A stretch of DNA of 64,000 nucleotides, from positions 11,556,047 through 11,620,046 of the forward strand of contig CM026570.1 in NCBI GenBank assembly GCA_015143295.1. Reading direction: 5' to 3'. This document shows positions 20,539-32,800 of the stretch, in pieces; positions within the stretch are counted from its first letter, which is position 1, and each line of letters begins with the position of its first letter. A model generated the notes under the pieces. The model had not been told where the DNA came from, did no database searches, and worked only from the letters and a program-made list of their open reading frames with translations. The translations under genes and the position numbers were made by a program. Source of the DNA: Tetracentron sinense. Lineage: Eukaryota > Streptophyta > Magnoliopsida > Trochodendrales > Trochodendraceae.

Positions 20539-23500
20539 CAGTTACAGGCCGCTCCCGTTGTGGAAGAGAGCTCGGAGACATCGTTGTGCAGACCTTCCAT
20601 TAAGCCCACGAAAGCTGTCAATTTGGGAACGGAAGAAGAGCCAAAGGTGCTGCAGGTCGAGACAAGCTTGACAACGGAGGAGGAGCTCGAGCTGCTGAGT
20701 TTTCTTAGGCAGAATCTTGATATCTTTGCATGGTCTCACAAAGACATGACTGGCATCGATCCGAGTGTTATCTGTCATCACCTCAATGCTGACCCTACCA
20801 TCCCTCCAGTGAAGCAGAAACCTCGGAGGCTTGCTCCAGCTTATCATGATGCAGTGAATGAGGAGATCGACAAGCTGATCCAGTTCGGGTTCATTCAGGA
20901 GGTGCAGTACCCTGATTGGATAGCCAATGTTGTGGCTGTGCCTAAGAAGAACGGGAAGGTGAGAGTTTGCATTGACTTCACTGGTGTCAATAAGGCGTGC
21001 CCCAAGGACTTTTTTCCCATGCCAAGGATAGACAGACTCATCAACGCCACCGCTGGCCACGAGATGTTATCCTTCATGGATGGTTATTCGGGCTATAATC
21101 AGATCCTCCTGGCGGAAGCAGATCGAGAGAAGACCACCTTCATAACAGAGCGAGGTTTGTTCTGTTATCGGGTGATGCCTTTTGGCTTGAAGAATGCAGG
21201 TGCCACCTATCAGCGTCTGATGAATCTCATGTTCGGGACACTCCTTGGCAAGACGGTTGAAGTGTACATCGATGACATCGTTGTGAAGAGTCGAGTACGA
21301 GGTGCTCTAGTGGCGGACCTTGCTGAGCCTTTCTCCGTGCTGCGATCTTTCAATCTAAAGATCAACCTGGAGAAGTGCACCTTCGGAGTCACTTCAGGGA
21401 AATTTTTGGGTTACCTTGTGAGCCAGCGGAGAATTGAGGCTAATCCAACTCAAATCCGTGCTTTGCTGGATATGCCAGAGCCCAGATCGAAGAAGGAGAT
21501 CCAGAAACTGACAGGCCGGATTGCTGCGCTCAACCGGTTTATCTCCAAGTCATCCGATCGTTGCAAGCCTCTGTTCGAGCTGCTGAGGAAGGACTCCATT
21601 TTCACGTGGACTCCGGAGTGTTCCCGAGCTTTCCTTACCTTGAAGGAGTATTTAGGGTCAGCTCCTATCCTTTCGGTGCCAGAGCCAGGTGAAATCTTAT
21701 ATCTCTATTTGTCTGTTTCAGAGCAAGCCCTTTGATCCGTCCTGGTGAGGAGCTGTGATGGCGTGGAGAAGCCTGTCTACTTCATCAACAAAACCTTTCT
21801 CAAGGCGGAGTGCAATTATAGTAAGCTCGAGAAGGTGTGTCTGACTCTTGTCTTTTCTACGGAGAAGCTTCGTCCGTACTTTCATGCTCATCCTATCGTT
21901 GTCGTCACAACGTATCCTTTGAAAGTCGTGCTGGGACGACCCGAGCTGGCGGGGAGGATGTCAAAGTGGGCAGTAGCTCTGAGTGAGTTCGATATCCAGT
22001 ACCAGGCCAGGAGTTCGGAGAAGGGGCAAGCGATGACGGGTTTTCTTTCTGATTTCCCTGTGGAGGAGGAGGCAGGGAACATGGTTGTTGATCTTCGAGA
22101 GCTCCCAATCGAAGTCAACAACGGAGATGCCGCTGTGAAGGGGGCCAAGTCGTCAGAGTGGAGCGGTTGGCTGTTGTACGTGGACGGATCTTCCAATTTC
22201 AGTGGTTCAGGACTGGGCGTTGTGCTTATAAGTCCGGACAACATCAAAGTGCAGAAGATGTCACGTCTTGGGTTCACTGCCTCCAACAACGAAGCTGAGT
22301 ACGAAGCCTTACTCCTTGGGTTGGAGAGTGCACGAGAGCTGCAGATCTCCACGTTGAGAGTATTTTGTGATTCACAGCTCGTGGTGAATCAGGTGAATGG
22401 TGTTTATGAATGCAAGGACGACCGGATGAAGCAGTATGCTACTCTGGTTCGTTCTTTGTGTGAGACATTCACCGTTGTGGAGATCAGGCACACCCGGAGG
22501 GATGAGAACAGGCATGCTGACGCCTTGGCATATCTAGCTTCCATGGTGCAGGCTGACGAGTCTAAGGCTATTCTGATGGAGTTCCAGGAGTATCCTTCGA
22601 TAACTCTTCAGGCACAGCGAGAAGTGTTCTTTGTCAATCCGGTTCCGAGCTGGATGACAGGGTTGGTGGCTTATCTAAAGGATGGAGTTCTCCCTATCAG
22701 TGTGAAGGAGTCAAGGCGCATTCAGTCCAAGGCATCTCGCTATACTTTGGTACAAGGAGAATTGTTCAGAAAATCTTTTGGTGGGCCTTTGCTGAAATGC
22801 GTTCATCCAGTAGACGTGGAGAGAATACTTGCTGAGCTGCATGAAGGTATATGTGGTATTCATTCGGGCGGGAGAACCATTGCCCATCGAGCTCTGGGGC
22901 AAGGTTACTTCTGGCCTTACATGCAGGCTGATGCTCAGAAGTATGTGAAGAGGTGCAGCCAGTGTCAGCGGTTTGCTCGCTTAATTCATGCTCCAGCTCA
23001 AGAGCTCAGCACTGTATCTCAGCCTTGGCCATTTGCGCGGTGGAGACTTGACATTGTGGGACCTTTCCCGAGGGCTCCAGGGAATCTGATCTTCCTGCTA
23101 GTGGCAACTGACTACTTCTCACGGTGGATTGAAGCTGTTCCCCTTGCACGTATCAGAGAACAAGAGGTGAAGAAGTTCTTGTGGGAGCATATCATCTGCA
23201 GATTTGGCATACCGCAGTCCATCATTACTGACAACGGGAAGCAGTTCTCAGGACGTTTGATTGCCGACTTTTGTAGCGAGCTGAAGATCAAACATGTCTT
23301 CTCTTCCCCGTATTATCCTCAGGGAAATGGACTGGCCAAGGCAGCCAACAAGAATATTCTCAACGCCTTGAAGAGGAGACTGGAAGATTCGAAGGGGAAG
23401 TGGACCGCCGAGCTGCACAACGTTTTGTGGGGGTACAGAACTACTCCAAGGAGCCCTACCAATGAAACTCCTTTCTCTCTAGCGTATGGCATGGAGGCAG

Positions 23501-23889
23501 TCATTCCTACTGAGGTCAGTTTACCTACAGTGCGTTCTTGGCACAGCAAGAAGAAGGATGGAGAGAAAGACCAGAACGCAAAGCTCATGGCTATTCATCT
23601 TGATCTGCTAGAAGAGAAGCGAGAAGATGCCAGCATTCAGATGAGGAGATATCAGCAGCGATTGAGGAAGGCCTACACAAAGAAAGTACAACGGAGAGTG
23701 CTGCAAGTCGGTGATCTCGTCCTCCGAAGAGTGTTTCAGAACACAAGAGAGCTTAACAATGGCAAGTTGGGACCAAACTGGGAAGGGCCTTATATCGTAG
23801 AACGATTGGGAAGTCCTGGAGTCTGCTACTTGAAAGACTTGCAAGGTAACCTCATCTCGAAATCTTGGAACATCATGAATCTGAGGTAA
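20539..23889 (+). CDS. Retrotransposon pol: RT, two RNase H domains, integrase; defective
   Basis: In the gag frame, RT covers about 20700-21420 with FMDGYSGYNQ and the catalytic YIDD (about 21265-21276). The first RNase H (about 21750-22070) is degenerate; a TGA at 21733-21735 cuts just ahead of it, and VTTYPL stands where an Asp-containing word is usual. The second, archaeal-type RNase H (22170-22550) keeps its acidic set: YVDGSS, NNEAEYEALL, FCDSQLV and RHADALA. Integrase follows with its HHCC zinc finger (about 22840-22980), DIVGPFP and TDNGKQF, but the third catalytic position reads GNGLAKAANK (codon AAG at 23338), Lys instead of Glu. There is no chromodomain; the end is SKSWNIMNLR, as usual for Tat. 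As written it cannot make active integrase. Confidence 0.92.
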
Positions 23890-24264
23890 TTCTTTCAATA
23901 GAATCTGTGATATACTATTTACGTGCATCGATGTGCTTACAAGTTTTCGGTGATTTTACATAATCATAGTGTTCATATTTCAACATGTGATTTGCAATAT
24001 TATGTGCCTGCTCGTTATCTCTATTATTCTCCGTCTGGTTCATCAGTGTAGTATTGTGAATGTTCTGCAAGTAATTCAAATAAAATTTTGACTGAACAAG
24101 GTGCTCACAACGAACACGAGTGAATTATATAAGGATGTCATCTGAGCAAATCTAGTGGCTTATCCTAATGACATCCTCTGAGCATGTGCTTCAGAACTGA
24201 GTTACATTGCGTTCGTCTTATGAATTTTATTTGTCAGATTGCATTCACAGTGAACTACGCGAAT

Positions 24265-24580
24265 GATGTATCTGGATCAGTGCTTGCTCGTAGTGCTTGT
24301 TCATAAGTGATTGATCATAGTGTTTGCTCGCGGTGCTTGCTCGGAGTGTTAGCTCATGGTGCCCTGATCGTAGTGCTTTGCTCATAGTGAACGCTCGTAG
24401 TGCTTTGATCGTAGTGCTTGTTCATAAGTGATTGATCGTAGTGTTTGCTCGTGGTGCTTGCTCGTAGTGTTAGCTCGTAGTGCTCTATTCGTAGTACTCT
24501 ACTTACTGCTTGTTCGTTGTGCTTTGATCATAGCGTTCTATTCATAGTGTTTTGCTCGTAGTGCTTTGATCAAAATAGTT
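24265..24580 (+). repeat. Imperfect tandem repeats (GCTCGTAGTGCTT-type) 3' of pol
   Basis: About 25 variants of a 10-14 bp word around TCGTAGTG follow one another, with a longer-period copy (GTGCTTGTTCATAAGTGATTGATC twice, at about 24294 and 24416). Such arrays between pol and the 3' LTR are known in Tat/Ogre elements and can seed satellites. Confidence 0.85.
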
Positions 24581-24905
24581 TATTTAGTGTACAACAGTTA
24601 TAATTTCATAAACATTCAAACATTCACATAGCGAAGCACCGCATTAACATCAGTACGGTGAATTGTGAAAAATCATTCAACTACTTATGTTGTGTTCTTT
24701 CTTATTCTGTGTGCATGCGTTGTACTATGCTACGAGGTGAAAAGAAGAGCAAACATAAGAAAGAGGAGCGATCTATTCATTTCAAAGACCCATTTCTGGG
24801 CCATTACAGTGATAAACTCCCATAAGAGGGGAAAAGAAGAATTTACATCGTCAACAGAGAGAAGCAGGAACATAAGGAAGAGCAGGGGATCAGAGGAGTA
24901 GCAGA

Positions 24906-27383
24906 TCAGACGAGCTCAAGGTCAGCATCTGTCGTCATTGCAGCAGGGGCAGAGATAGGGGCTTCAGCAGTTGGGGCTTCAACCGGAGTGACTTCATCGG
25001 TAGCAGGAGGAAGTTCTGGGGCAGCTGGCTCGGAGGATGGCTCGGTAGGGAGGGGTGCAGGACCTTCAAGAAAGTGAGGCTGCTCATCGCCTTGCACCTC
25101 GGGCTCGTTGTCGAGCTCGATCAGTTCTTTGCTTTGAAGCTCGGAGAACGTGGTGGCGTCCTCTTCATTGTCTTCCTTCAGGCGGCCTTGTTGGCGGAGT
25201 GATTCGAGAACCTCCTTCTCGGTCTCAGCCCTATCTTCGTCTAAGAGCGTGTCCAGCTGAGACTGATAATGTTGCTGTAGTCTCAGGGTCACGGACCTCT
25301 CAGTGTCCTCTTGAGTTTTCTTGGCCTCCTCGAGCTCCTCTGCCAGTGCTAACCTGGCTACCTCGGTTTCCTCCAGCTGTCTGCCCAAAACTTGGGAGAC
25401 ATGCTCAAATTCGCTGATGCGTACAACAGCGTTCTCTACCTCCTGCTTGGCCTTCTTTTCGGCCTCCTTTGCTGATCGTGCCTCAGCCTCAGCCTTTTCC
25501 CGTACCTTGGTGGCCGTGTTTAGCCTTACCTCAGCACGAACGGTGTCAGCCTTGGCTTGAGACAGATCAAAGTCTGCCTTGAGTCTCTCTTCAGCAAGAG
25601 CCTGCTCCAACGTCCCCGTCCTGTCTCTCCAGTAATTGATCCCGTCTCGCAGCTGAGTGTACTTATCCTGGCTGCGATCACAGAGCTCTTGCACGAGCGT
25701 GTTCATCTGCAAGGAAATGTCTGGGCGTTAGCACAACGAGAAGTAATATTTCAACAGTTGAGGTAGGAGACGAGGGAGGAGAAGCTTACTGTCGCCACAG
25801 TTTGGCAGGTGGCGTAGGACAGTTCGGACAGATGGAGTTGGCTGACTTCAGCGATGTCTCGCGGCAGCCTCATCGCGTAAGTTAGAGCTCGGGCTGCCGT
25901 CTCCGAGCTCTTCACCGATTCGTTCACGGTCGGTACCCCGAACCGAGAGAAATCGGGTGACCAGTCCTGAGCGGAGGATGGTAGCATACAAGCAGGGAGA
26001 CTCGTTGCGCCAGCTTCTGTTGCGGCCAAGGCAACGACAGCGGAGCTCGTGCTGGCTGGGGCAGTTACAGCTCGAGAAGGGCCAGGCGCCGAGCTGACCT
26101 AGGGCACTGCCGTTGTCACCTCTGCTCTTGGAATTAATGGAGGAACGACAGAGGTGGAGGGGGGAGCAGCAATGGCTGCGGTCTATTTCTCCAGGCGTTT
26201 GTCCGCCTTGGCCTTCTTTCTGGCCTCGAACTCGGTCTGGGTAGGCATCTTTCTCTTCGGGTCAGCAGGCGCTGTACCCTTGGAAGAATGGTTCCTCTTC
26301 TTCTTCGGCGGCGGTGGCGGTGGAGGTGGCTGAACCGCAGGGCGAGCAGACCTCGGCTTCCTGCTTAGTGGAGGTGGGTTTGTGTCGGCCATGTCTTCTT
26401 CTTCTTCTTCTTCGGTTAGATGAAGTGCTGGTGAAGGTGCGGAAGTGGAGGCGCCCTGTTGCTGTTGCTGTTGCTGTGGTTGTTGTTGAGTAGTCGCTGG
26501 GGTGCTGGAGGAGACCCGCGTGCCGAGCTCGAGTGGTTTCCACCTGATGTATTCTCCACCTCGAGCACGGCGGATACCGGTAAGGAGGCCTTCTTCTTCT
26601 GGGGCCAACTTCTTGTACGAGAACTTCTTCGGGTCGACTGCACACAGGAAAACAAAGTGAGTACAACGAGAGAATTAGCAGGACGAGAGCATACAACGTA
26701 CAACGAGAAAGGAGTCAGGACAATGGTGCACAACGGACAACGGATGACTATAGTGGTATACCTGCTTCCGCTCGGAAAACGTTGGGGACCGTGGAATTCT
26801 CTGCTCTCCAGCCGCCAGAGATAACGAAAGGAGTGGCTTTCCATTTTCTTTCTCTATCGAGAATGCCTGAGACGAGCTCTGGGTATCGGGGTTTCTTATT
26901 CCACGAATAGTAGGAGTACAAACCATCGTCATTGCCTCGGCATCTGACGGCATGGAAGAAGTGGAATAGGTGCCTGGCCTCTATCGGGTATCCGTCCTTG
27001 ATGAATTTGATCATCATGGACATGTATTTGTGAAAGCCTGGGTGCATTTGTCCCGGTGCGAGTTGCAGGGTGGACAGAACTTCATCCAAGACAGGATGAA
27101 GAGGGAAGCGTAGGCCAGCCTCAAGCTGGGAGAGATAGACAACGGTACAGGCAGAGCGCCTGTCTACGACAGCATCATCTCGCTTGAAATGGAGATTGAC
27201 GTTGGGAGGGAAGTCGAAACGTTCCCTGTAACGGTTCAGATGTGCCAACTGGTGCTGGCGCAGAGCTGAGGATTTTTCAATATAGGCACCATGAGGTGCA
27301 CTACCCGTGCAACTGGCCTCATCATCGGAAGAGCCTCTAACTTCTTCTAACCTAGCGGGTTCTACGGGAACGATGGTAGCCAT
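24906..27383 (-). CDS. Antisense extra gene of the Tat element (three exons, two stops)
   Basis: Exons 27383-26762, 26637-25790 and 25706-24906 join in frame through GT-AG introns of 124 and 83 bp, giving about 756 codons. Exon 1 (MATIVPVEPARLEEVRGSSD onward) resembles the plant retroelement domain that Pfam calls putative gypsy-type transposon (Transposase_28; recognition from memory). Exon 2 holds a polyglutamine run, an acidic run, a polyproline run followed by KKKR, and basic tracts. Exon 3 is a long heptad-like coiled coil (about 25700-25150), then a Pro/Ala/Glu-rich tail ending DADLELV. Two in-frame TAG codons (26183-26185, 26099-26101) break exon 2. A TATA-like box lies about 260 bp upstream on the same strand. 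Function is unknown; related extra ORFs are documented in the Tat lineage. Confidence 0.75.
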
Positions 27384-27640
27384 GGTGATTGGAAGAAACA
27401 GAGAAGAGGGACAAGAACAACAGAGTATGCGCAGAGCAGAACCACTCTGGGAATCAGAGAAGAGAGAAAGGGAAAAACAGTAAGAAATAACAAGGGAAAG
27501 GGTGAAGAACGTACCGAACCGAAGAGAACTCAGAGAGATTGTTGAAGAGCTTGAGGAAGATGAACTTTCGGTTGAGAAGAGAATTCGGCAGAGTAACAGT
27601 GCTTAATGAAACAGGGTGAGAGAGAAGGAGGATTCGATGG

Positions 27641-27651
27641 GATTTTATAAG
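27641..27651 (-). promoter_or_regulatory. TATA-like box for the antisense gene
   Basis: The minus strand reads GCTTATAAAATC about 260 bp upstream of the antisense start codon, inside the internal region and not in the LTR. This would make the antisense gene independent of LTR transcription. Inference from position and sequence only. Confidence 0.5.
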
Positions 27652-27975
27652 CATCTCAGGTTTGTGAAAGTACACCACTACCCTTCATCTGAGCCGTACA
27701 CCTGTATCAACGAAAATAAGAGCAGTGGCAAGATCGTCTTTTCACCAAGTAGAGTAACCGTCAGGGTCATTAAAGCGTTTTCGAAATTCAAATCGGCGAT
27801 GATGACAGCCTGTCCGCATTAAAGAGACGTGACGGTTCGCACGCGTAACCAGCTGGCGTGAACGGTCGACCTTTTCAATAAGCGTTTAAAGCACGCAACG
27901 TTTCGTCTTCCGGGGTGGTGCCAGGTATGATCTTTTGTCCGTTTATGACGCTTCGAACTACGTTCCAAAGCATCA

Positions 27976-27988
27976 TAAAGGGGCAAAT
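27976..27988 (+). other. Polypurine tract of the Tat element
   Basis: The purine-rich word AAAGGGGCAAAT ends directly at the TG of the 3' LTR, the position needed for plus-strand priming. Confidence 0.7.
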
Positions 27989-28886
27989 TGTAACGGGTAA
28001 AATTCGTAAAACCAACTCAGCGTTGTAGGACGAGCTCGTTTTTGTCGTTTTGTTCACGAAAGTGACATGTGGATACGAGCTGGGGTCACGTGCTTAAAAT
28101 ATAAGGGTCACACGTTGTCTGATACACAACGGTCTCGTTGTGCGCATTACGACGTCTTTGTTCTCATGCAGTACTACGTTTCCGTTGTGGCTTTGATAAC
28201 GTGCTCGTTGTCTAAAGCACAACGTAAACGTTGTGCTCGTGACAACGTCGATATCGTTACGCGAACAACGAGTCCGTTGTCTCACCGACAACGATGTCGT
28301 GCTGTATTTTAAGGCATCTACGCCGTAACCGAGCTTGAGTCAACAACGAGACCGACTCGTAGGAGGAAGTGATCAGGAGGCGATCCATAATTCCGACAAG
28401 CGCGCCGAACCTGCCGTTTCGTGCCGAAAGCACTGTCTTGACATTTAATGCTGGTCATTTCTGCGTACCGTTCGATCCCGTCCGATTGGACTTATAGGAG
28501 GCTCTCACGTGTAATGCAACCGGCGGCAAATATGTCTAAGATATTTGGCAATGAGTGCAAAGACACGTGGTATGGACACCTATGGCCATCCATGGTCATC
28601 GATGGCCATACCAACCCTTGCCCTATAAAAACCCCGTGATTTTTAGTGCACGGGACACTTGTTCATTGACTCAGATCCGAGAATACGTGTTCAGTGCCTC
28701 CAGTGCCTTGCGTATTTTTCAGTGACTGTTTTAGCGTTTACTGTTCATCATCTTCTACACTTACTGACTTTACCATCGGAGTACAGGTCAGGGTGCCACA
28801 CCCTCCGCTCCAACCTTCTACCGGTAAACCAGAGCGTGGAAGGAACTGCCGCTGACGCGTGTCCGTCCGGTATTTTTCCCCTCACA
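27989..28886 (+). repeat. 3' LTR of the Tat element
   Basis: The same length as the 5' LTR (898 bp), with about 10 base differences counted by eye and no gaps. One change turns the ABRE-like ACACGTGG of the 5' copy into ACATGTGG. It is followed by the CCTAC target duplication. Confidence 0.95.
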
Positions 28887-28891
28887 CCTAC

Positions 28892-29890
28892 TTATTAAAT
28901 AAGTGTCTATTTACAAAAAAAAAAAAAAAGTGCTTATTTATGGATTTTGTTAGTCCGAATCCCGAATCTTCCAAAGACACAACCGGGACACTATAAATAT
29001 ATTATGATTTTTTCTTTTTAAATTATTAAAATAATGAAACATCTCCACATGTTAGCCCATATTGGGTCTATGAAAATTTTTGTAGTAAATGCAACCGGGC
29101 TAGCACTCTTTTTGTTTATTTAAGAGTTCTAATTAGAGAACCACAAGGTCTTCTTCCAAACTAACCTGACCAAACCAATCAAATTTTAACATACTAGGAA
29201 AGAGAATAAAGTTTGGAATAAAATAATAATTTCATTACCACATGTCAATTTGCAATTGGATGATCCGTTTGGTAGAAAACCCTATGGTCCATTTTCTATT
29301 TTTCTTTATTTAGTATGGAAAGTGATTACAAACTCTTGATAGTAGTACTATCGAGCCGGACTGTTCGATTCAACTTGGATTCAACATTCAATCGTGCCAT
29401 GTTCGCGTATATACCAACACTACTAACTTCGGTTTGTGGCCTAAGCATATTTACGGTATTAAAAAAAATAAAAAAATAATCAAATGTTGGGGTGACTACT
29501 AACTTTGGGTTGTGGCCTAAGCATATTTACGATATTAAAAAACATAAAAAAATCATCAAATGTTGGGGTGCTATTGCGCTAACACCACCCGAAAAATTCC
29601 CACTCATAAGAAGTGACACCATGTAGCTTATGCGCAACTTAGAAACATTCTTTCACAAATCAGATATAATGCGCACGTTTGATTAATACTTCACACCATA
29701 CAAGCGGATGGATAAACGAGAGACTGAGAGGAATGAAGATCATATTTTTGGGTATAGTCGTTAAACCCCAAAACCTTCAAGAACCTGCAACCTCTACTTC
29801 CTTAACAAAGACCCTTTGTGGTTCTCTGCTATTTTTCAGTTCAGTTGCTTAGATTTCAAATTATTTCTCAAGTTTTGATTGGATTCTGTG
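28892..29890. other. Upstream region of the CFM3-type gene
   Basis: The proximal promoter and 5' leader of the plus-strand gene should lie here. The first bases (TTATTAAATAAG...) are the original continuation of the sequence left of the retrotransposon. It contains a 76-bp tandem duplication (29419-29494 and 29495-29570). No clear TATA box was singled out. Confidence 0.5.
29419..29570. repeat. 76-bp tandem duplication upstream of CFM3
   Basis: Two adjacent copies of ACTACTAACTTYGG...AAATGTTGGGGTG differ at a few bases. They lie about 320 bp upstream of the start codon. Confidence 0.85.
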
Positions 29891-32800
29891 ATGGCTCTTC
29901 TACCCAGTTATCAAATCTATCCAACAAGTTTCTTAGATTCATTTCAGAGCTCTTTCTCAAGATTTCATGCATCTCGCCTGCAAATTTTCAGGTATGGTTC
30001 ATCAATTCCCTCCAAAAAACAGAATTTTTCTGCAACCCAGAATACCATCAACTCAAATTCAATCCCAGAAAAGAACCCACAAAGGAAATCCAGTTTTGTG
30101 TTGAAAAACAAGAATGATAGGTGGCCTTTTGCTGGAGAAACACCCATATCTAAATCTACATCTAATACTGGTTCACCGAGCCATACTTGGATCGTCAAAT
30201 GGAGCGAAACCCCTCAACAAAATCATCCAAAACGGCCGCAGGCCGTGTTGGATTATCAAAATGCTGAGGGTGTTTCGAGCGAAGATGACGAGAAGAGTAG
30301 TATTAGTAGTAGTAATAGTAGTAGCACAATGGAGAAGATTGTGGAGAAGTTAAAGCGATTCGGGTATGTTGATGATGTGAATGAGAGGAAGGAGAGAATA
30401 CCCGAGAGAGGATCAGTGGAAGATATTTTCTATGTTGAAGAAGGCATGTTGCCAAATTCGCGAGGTGGGTTTTCGGTAGAGTCTCCATTGGGAGTAGAAA
30501 CTGGTTTTGGAGGTCATGGGAAGGGTCAAAATGGTTTGGGGGGTAATGGGGAGGTTCGATTTCCGTGGGAGAAGCCATCTGTGAAAGAAGAGGAGGGAAG
30601 GAATTCAGTTAGGCAAAAAAGTAGGACTTCATTGGCTGAATTGACTCTTCCAGAGTCAGAGCTGCGGAGGCTGAGGGATTTGGCAGTTCGGATGAAGCAG
30701 AGAACGAAGATTGGAGGTGCTGGTGTTACTCAGGCAATGGTGGAATTGATTCACGAGAAGTGGAAGACGGCAGAGGTAGTGAGGCTCAAATGCGAGGGCG
30801 CTCCTGCACTTAATATGAAGAGAATGCATGAGATATTGGAGGTTAGCTCCTTCAATTCCCTTCATTTTTTTTTCTCTCTCAAGAAACTGGTGAATTTGTA
30901 GATGATAAGGGGTTCATTTTGTATTATCTGTGTGGATTTTTTATATGAATGCTTACTTACTTCTGAATTAGAGAATGCAGATAACTGTATTTCACCTTGT
31001 TAAATGGCCATATTCTGTTTCCTTTGTGTGTGACTGAAAGATATTCTCAGCATCCTATTTTCTTAATGGTCAAGTTGTTAGCGATTAGATTCTTTGAGAT
31101 TCACTGGTTGGTTTTGTTCGTGTACACTATTTATTATGCCTGACTGATTTTTAGAGCTGCGTGTTGAGATATTCTCAATCCCAAAAATAAGTCTCTGGTA
31201 GTTCCAGGGGCAGAGCCAGGAAATTTTCCTTGGGGGGGGGAGGACTACATATATTATGGGGGCGTAGCCCCTGAGTTTTTTTTTTGAGTAATGGGTCCCT
31301 CATGGTCATAAAATTCGCTAATGTTGCATTTCAAAAAGGGGTTCAGTAACAAGAAAAAGTGAAAAACATGGGCTGGTCTCCATTGGTTCCTACCAACTTT
31401 TTTAATACACTCTAACTGTGGTTGAGATTCACTCACCCTTAGGATTCATCCATTTAACCTTGGCTTTTAGAAATGATAATTATAATAACAACTTTAAGTT
31501 GGTTAAGCTTAGCCACGGTTAAAGAAAATGAAATGGGAAGGCATCTGACACATGTCCCTTTTGACACTCATTAACTTTGGTTAAGATTCAGTCACCCCTA
31601 AGGTTTATACATCTACCCTTGGTTTTTATTTAAAAAAAATTAACTCCTAAGATAACAAATCTTAACTAGGGTTAAGAGAGACACATAAGGAATCAATCCC
31701 TTTATATTATACATATAAAAAAATCTACAAATTTTTTTTTTTTTTGGGGGGGGGGGCACTATATACAAAATTTATATATTAGGAATTAAAAAAAAAATAA
31801 TTTATCCATGCATTATTTTAAAATTTCAAAAAATTTGGGGGGACCATGGCCCCCCCTTGCCCCCCTGGCTCCGCCTATGGGTAGTTCCATAAGTTTTATC
31901 TCTTAGAGTGTGTAAGATTTTTCATTTGTTTTTACTGTTTGCAGTTTTCACTTGTTACCAGTCCCATTTGCTTATATAGATTCTTCTATTCTGTTCAGAG
32001 AAAAACTGGTGGATTAGTGATTTGGAGATCTGGCACTTCTGTTTCTTTATATAGAGGTGTGAGCTATGAGCTTCCTTCAATGAGACAAGCGAAGAAACAA
32101 ATTCAGAACACAAATGAGATGTCCTGTAACTCAATACCTACTCATAAAGCTAGTAGGGATCGTATAGAACGTGGTTCTTATGATGTGCAGGCATCTCAAG
32201 CAAGCTTGGCAACTACTGTCAAGGAGAAAAAGGATACAAAATCGTTGCCAGAAATGAAGTATGAACATGAAGTGGACAAGCTGTTAGATGGTCTTGGCCC
32301 AAGGTATACAGATTGGCCGGGGTGTGATCCATTACCTATAGACGCTGATTTACTCCCGGGTGTCATTCCTGATTACAAACCTCCCTTCAGAATCCTTCCT
32401 TATGGAATGAGATCTACTGTTGGAATCAAGGAAACAACAGCTTTACGAAGACTAGCCAGAGTTCTACCTCCACATTTTGCTTTAGGTATGCCCGTGTTCC
32501 TTTATTTCTTCTGTTGATAGTCAAGCTGTTCTTGGATTGTGATTTAAACTTCCCCATCTCTAGGTAGAAGCAGGCAGCACCAAGGGTTAGCTATGGCCAT
32601 GGCTAAGTTGTGGGAAAGAAGTTCAATTGTGAAGATTGCACTGAAGCGTGGTGTACAACTAACTACCAGTGAGAGAATGGCTGAGGATATCAAGGTATTT
32701 TAATATACTTGACAAATGATGCCACTTTAGGGTGTTATTCTTCTTCAATATGCACATATAAGCTGGCTTATATTATTGTCTCTAATCTCTTCACTGAGTT

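Larger units (their letters stand above)
17165..28886 (+). mobile_element. Ty3/gypsy LTR retrotransposon, Tat lineage (11.7 kb, complete ends)
   Basis: Two 898-bp LTRs start TG and end CA and are flanked by the 5-bp duplication CCTAC (17160-17164 and 28887-28891). Internal order: primer site, gag, protease, reverse transcriptase, degenerate RNase H, second archaeal-type RNase H, integrase, tandem-repeat zone, antisense three-exon gene, polypurine tract. The double RNase H and the extra gene between integrase and the 3' LTR are known marks of the Tat clade. By eye the LTRs differ at about 10 sites, so insertion is recent. Coding is damaged: one frameshift, two stops in gag-pol, a changed integrase catalytic residue, and two stops in the antisense gene. 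It fills the gap between the divergent ankyrin and CFM3 genes. Confidence 0.93.

Noticed and set aside
26262-26844. Overlapping open frames opposite or beside the antisense gene (26262-26696, 26416-26844, 26459-26824)
   Set aside because: They are alternative readings of the low-complexity exon and first intron of the antisense gene.
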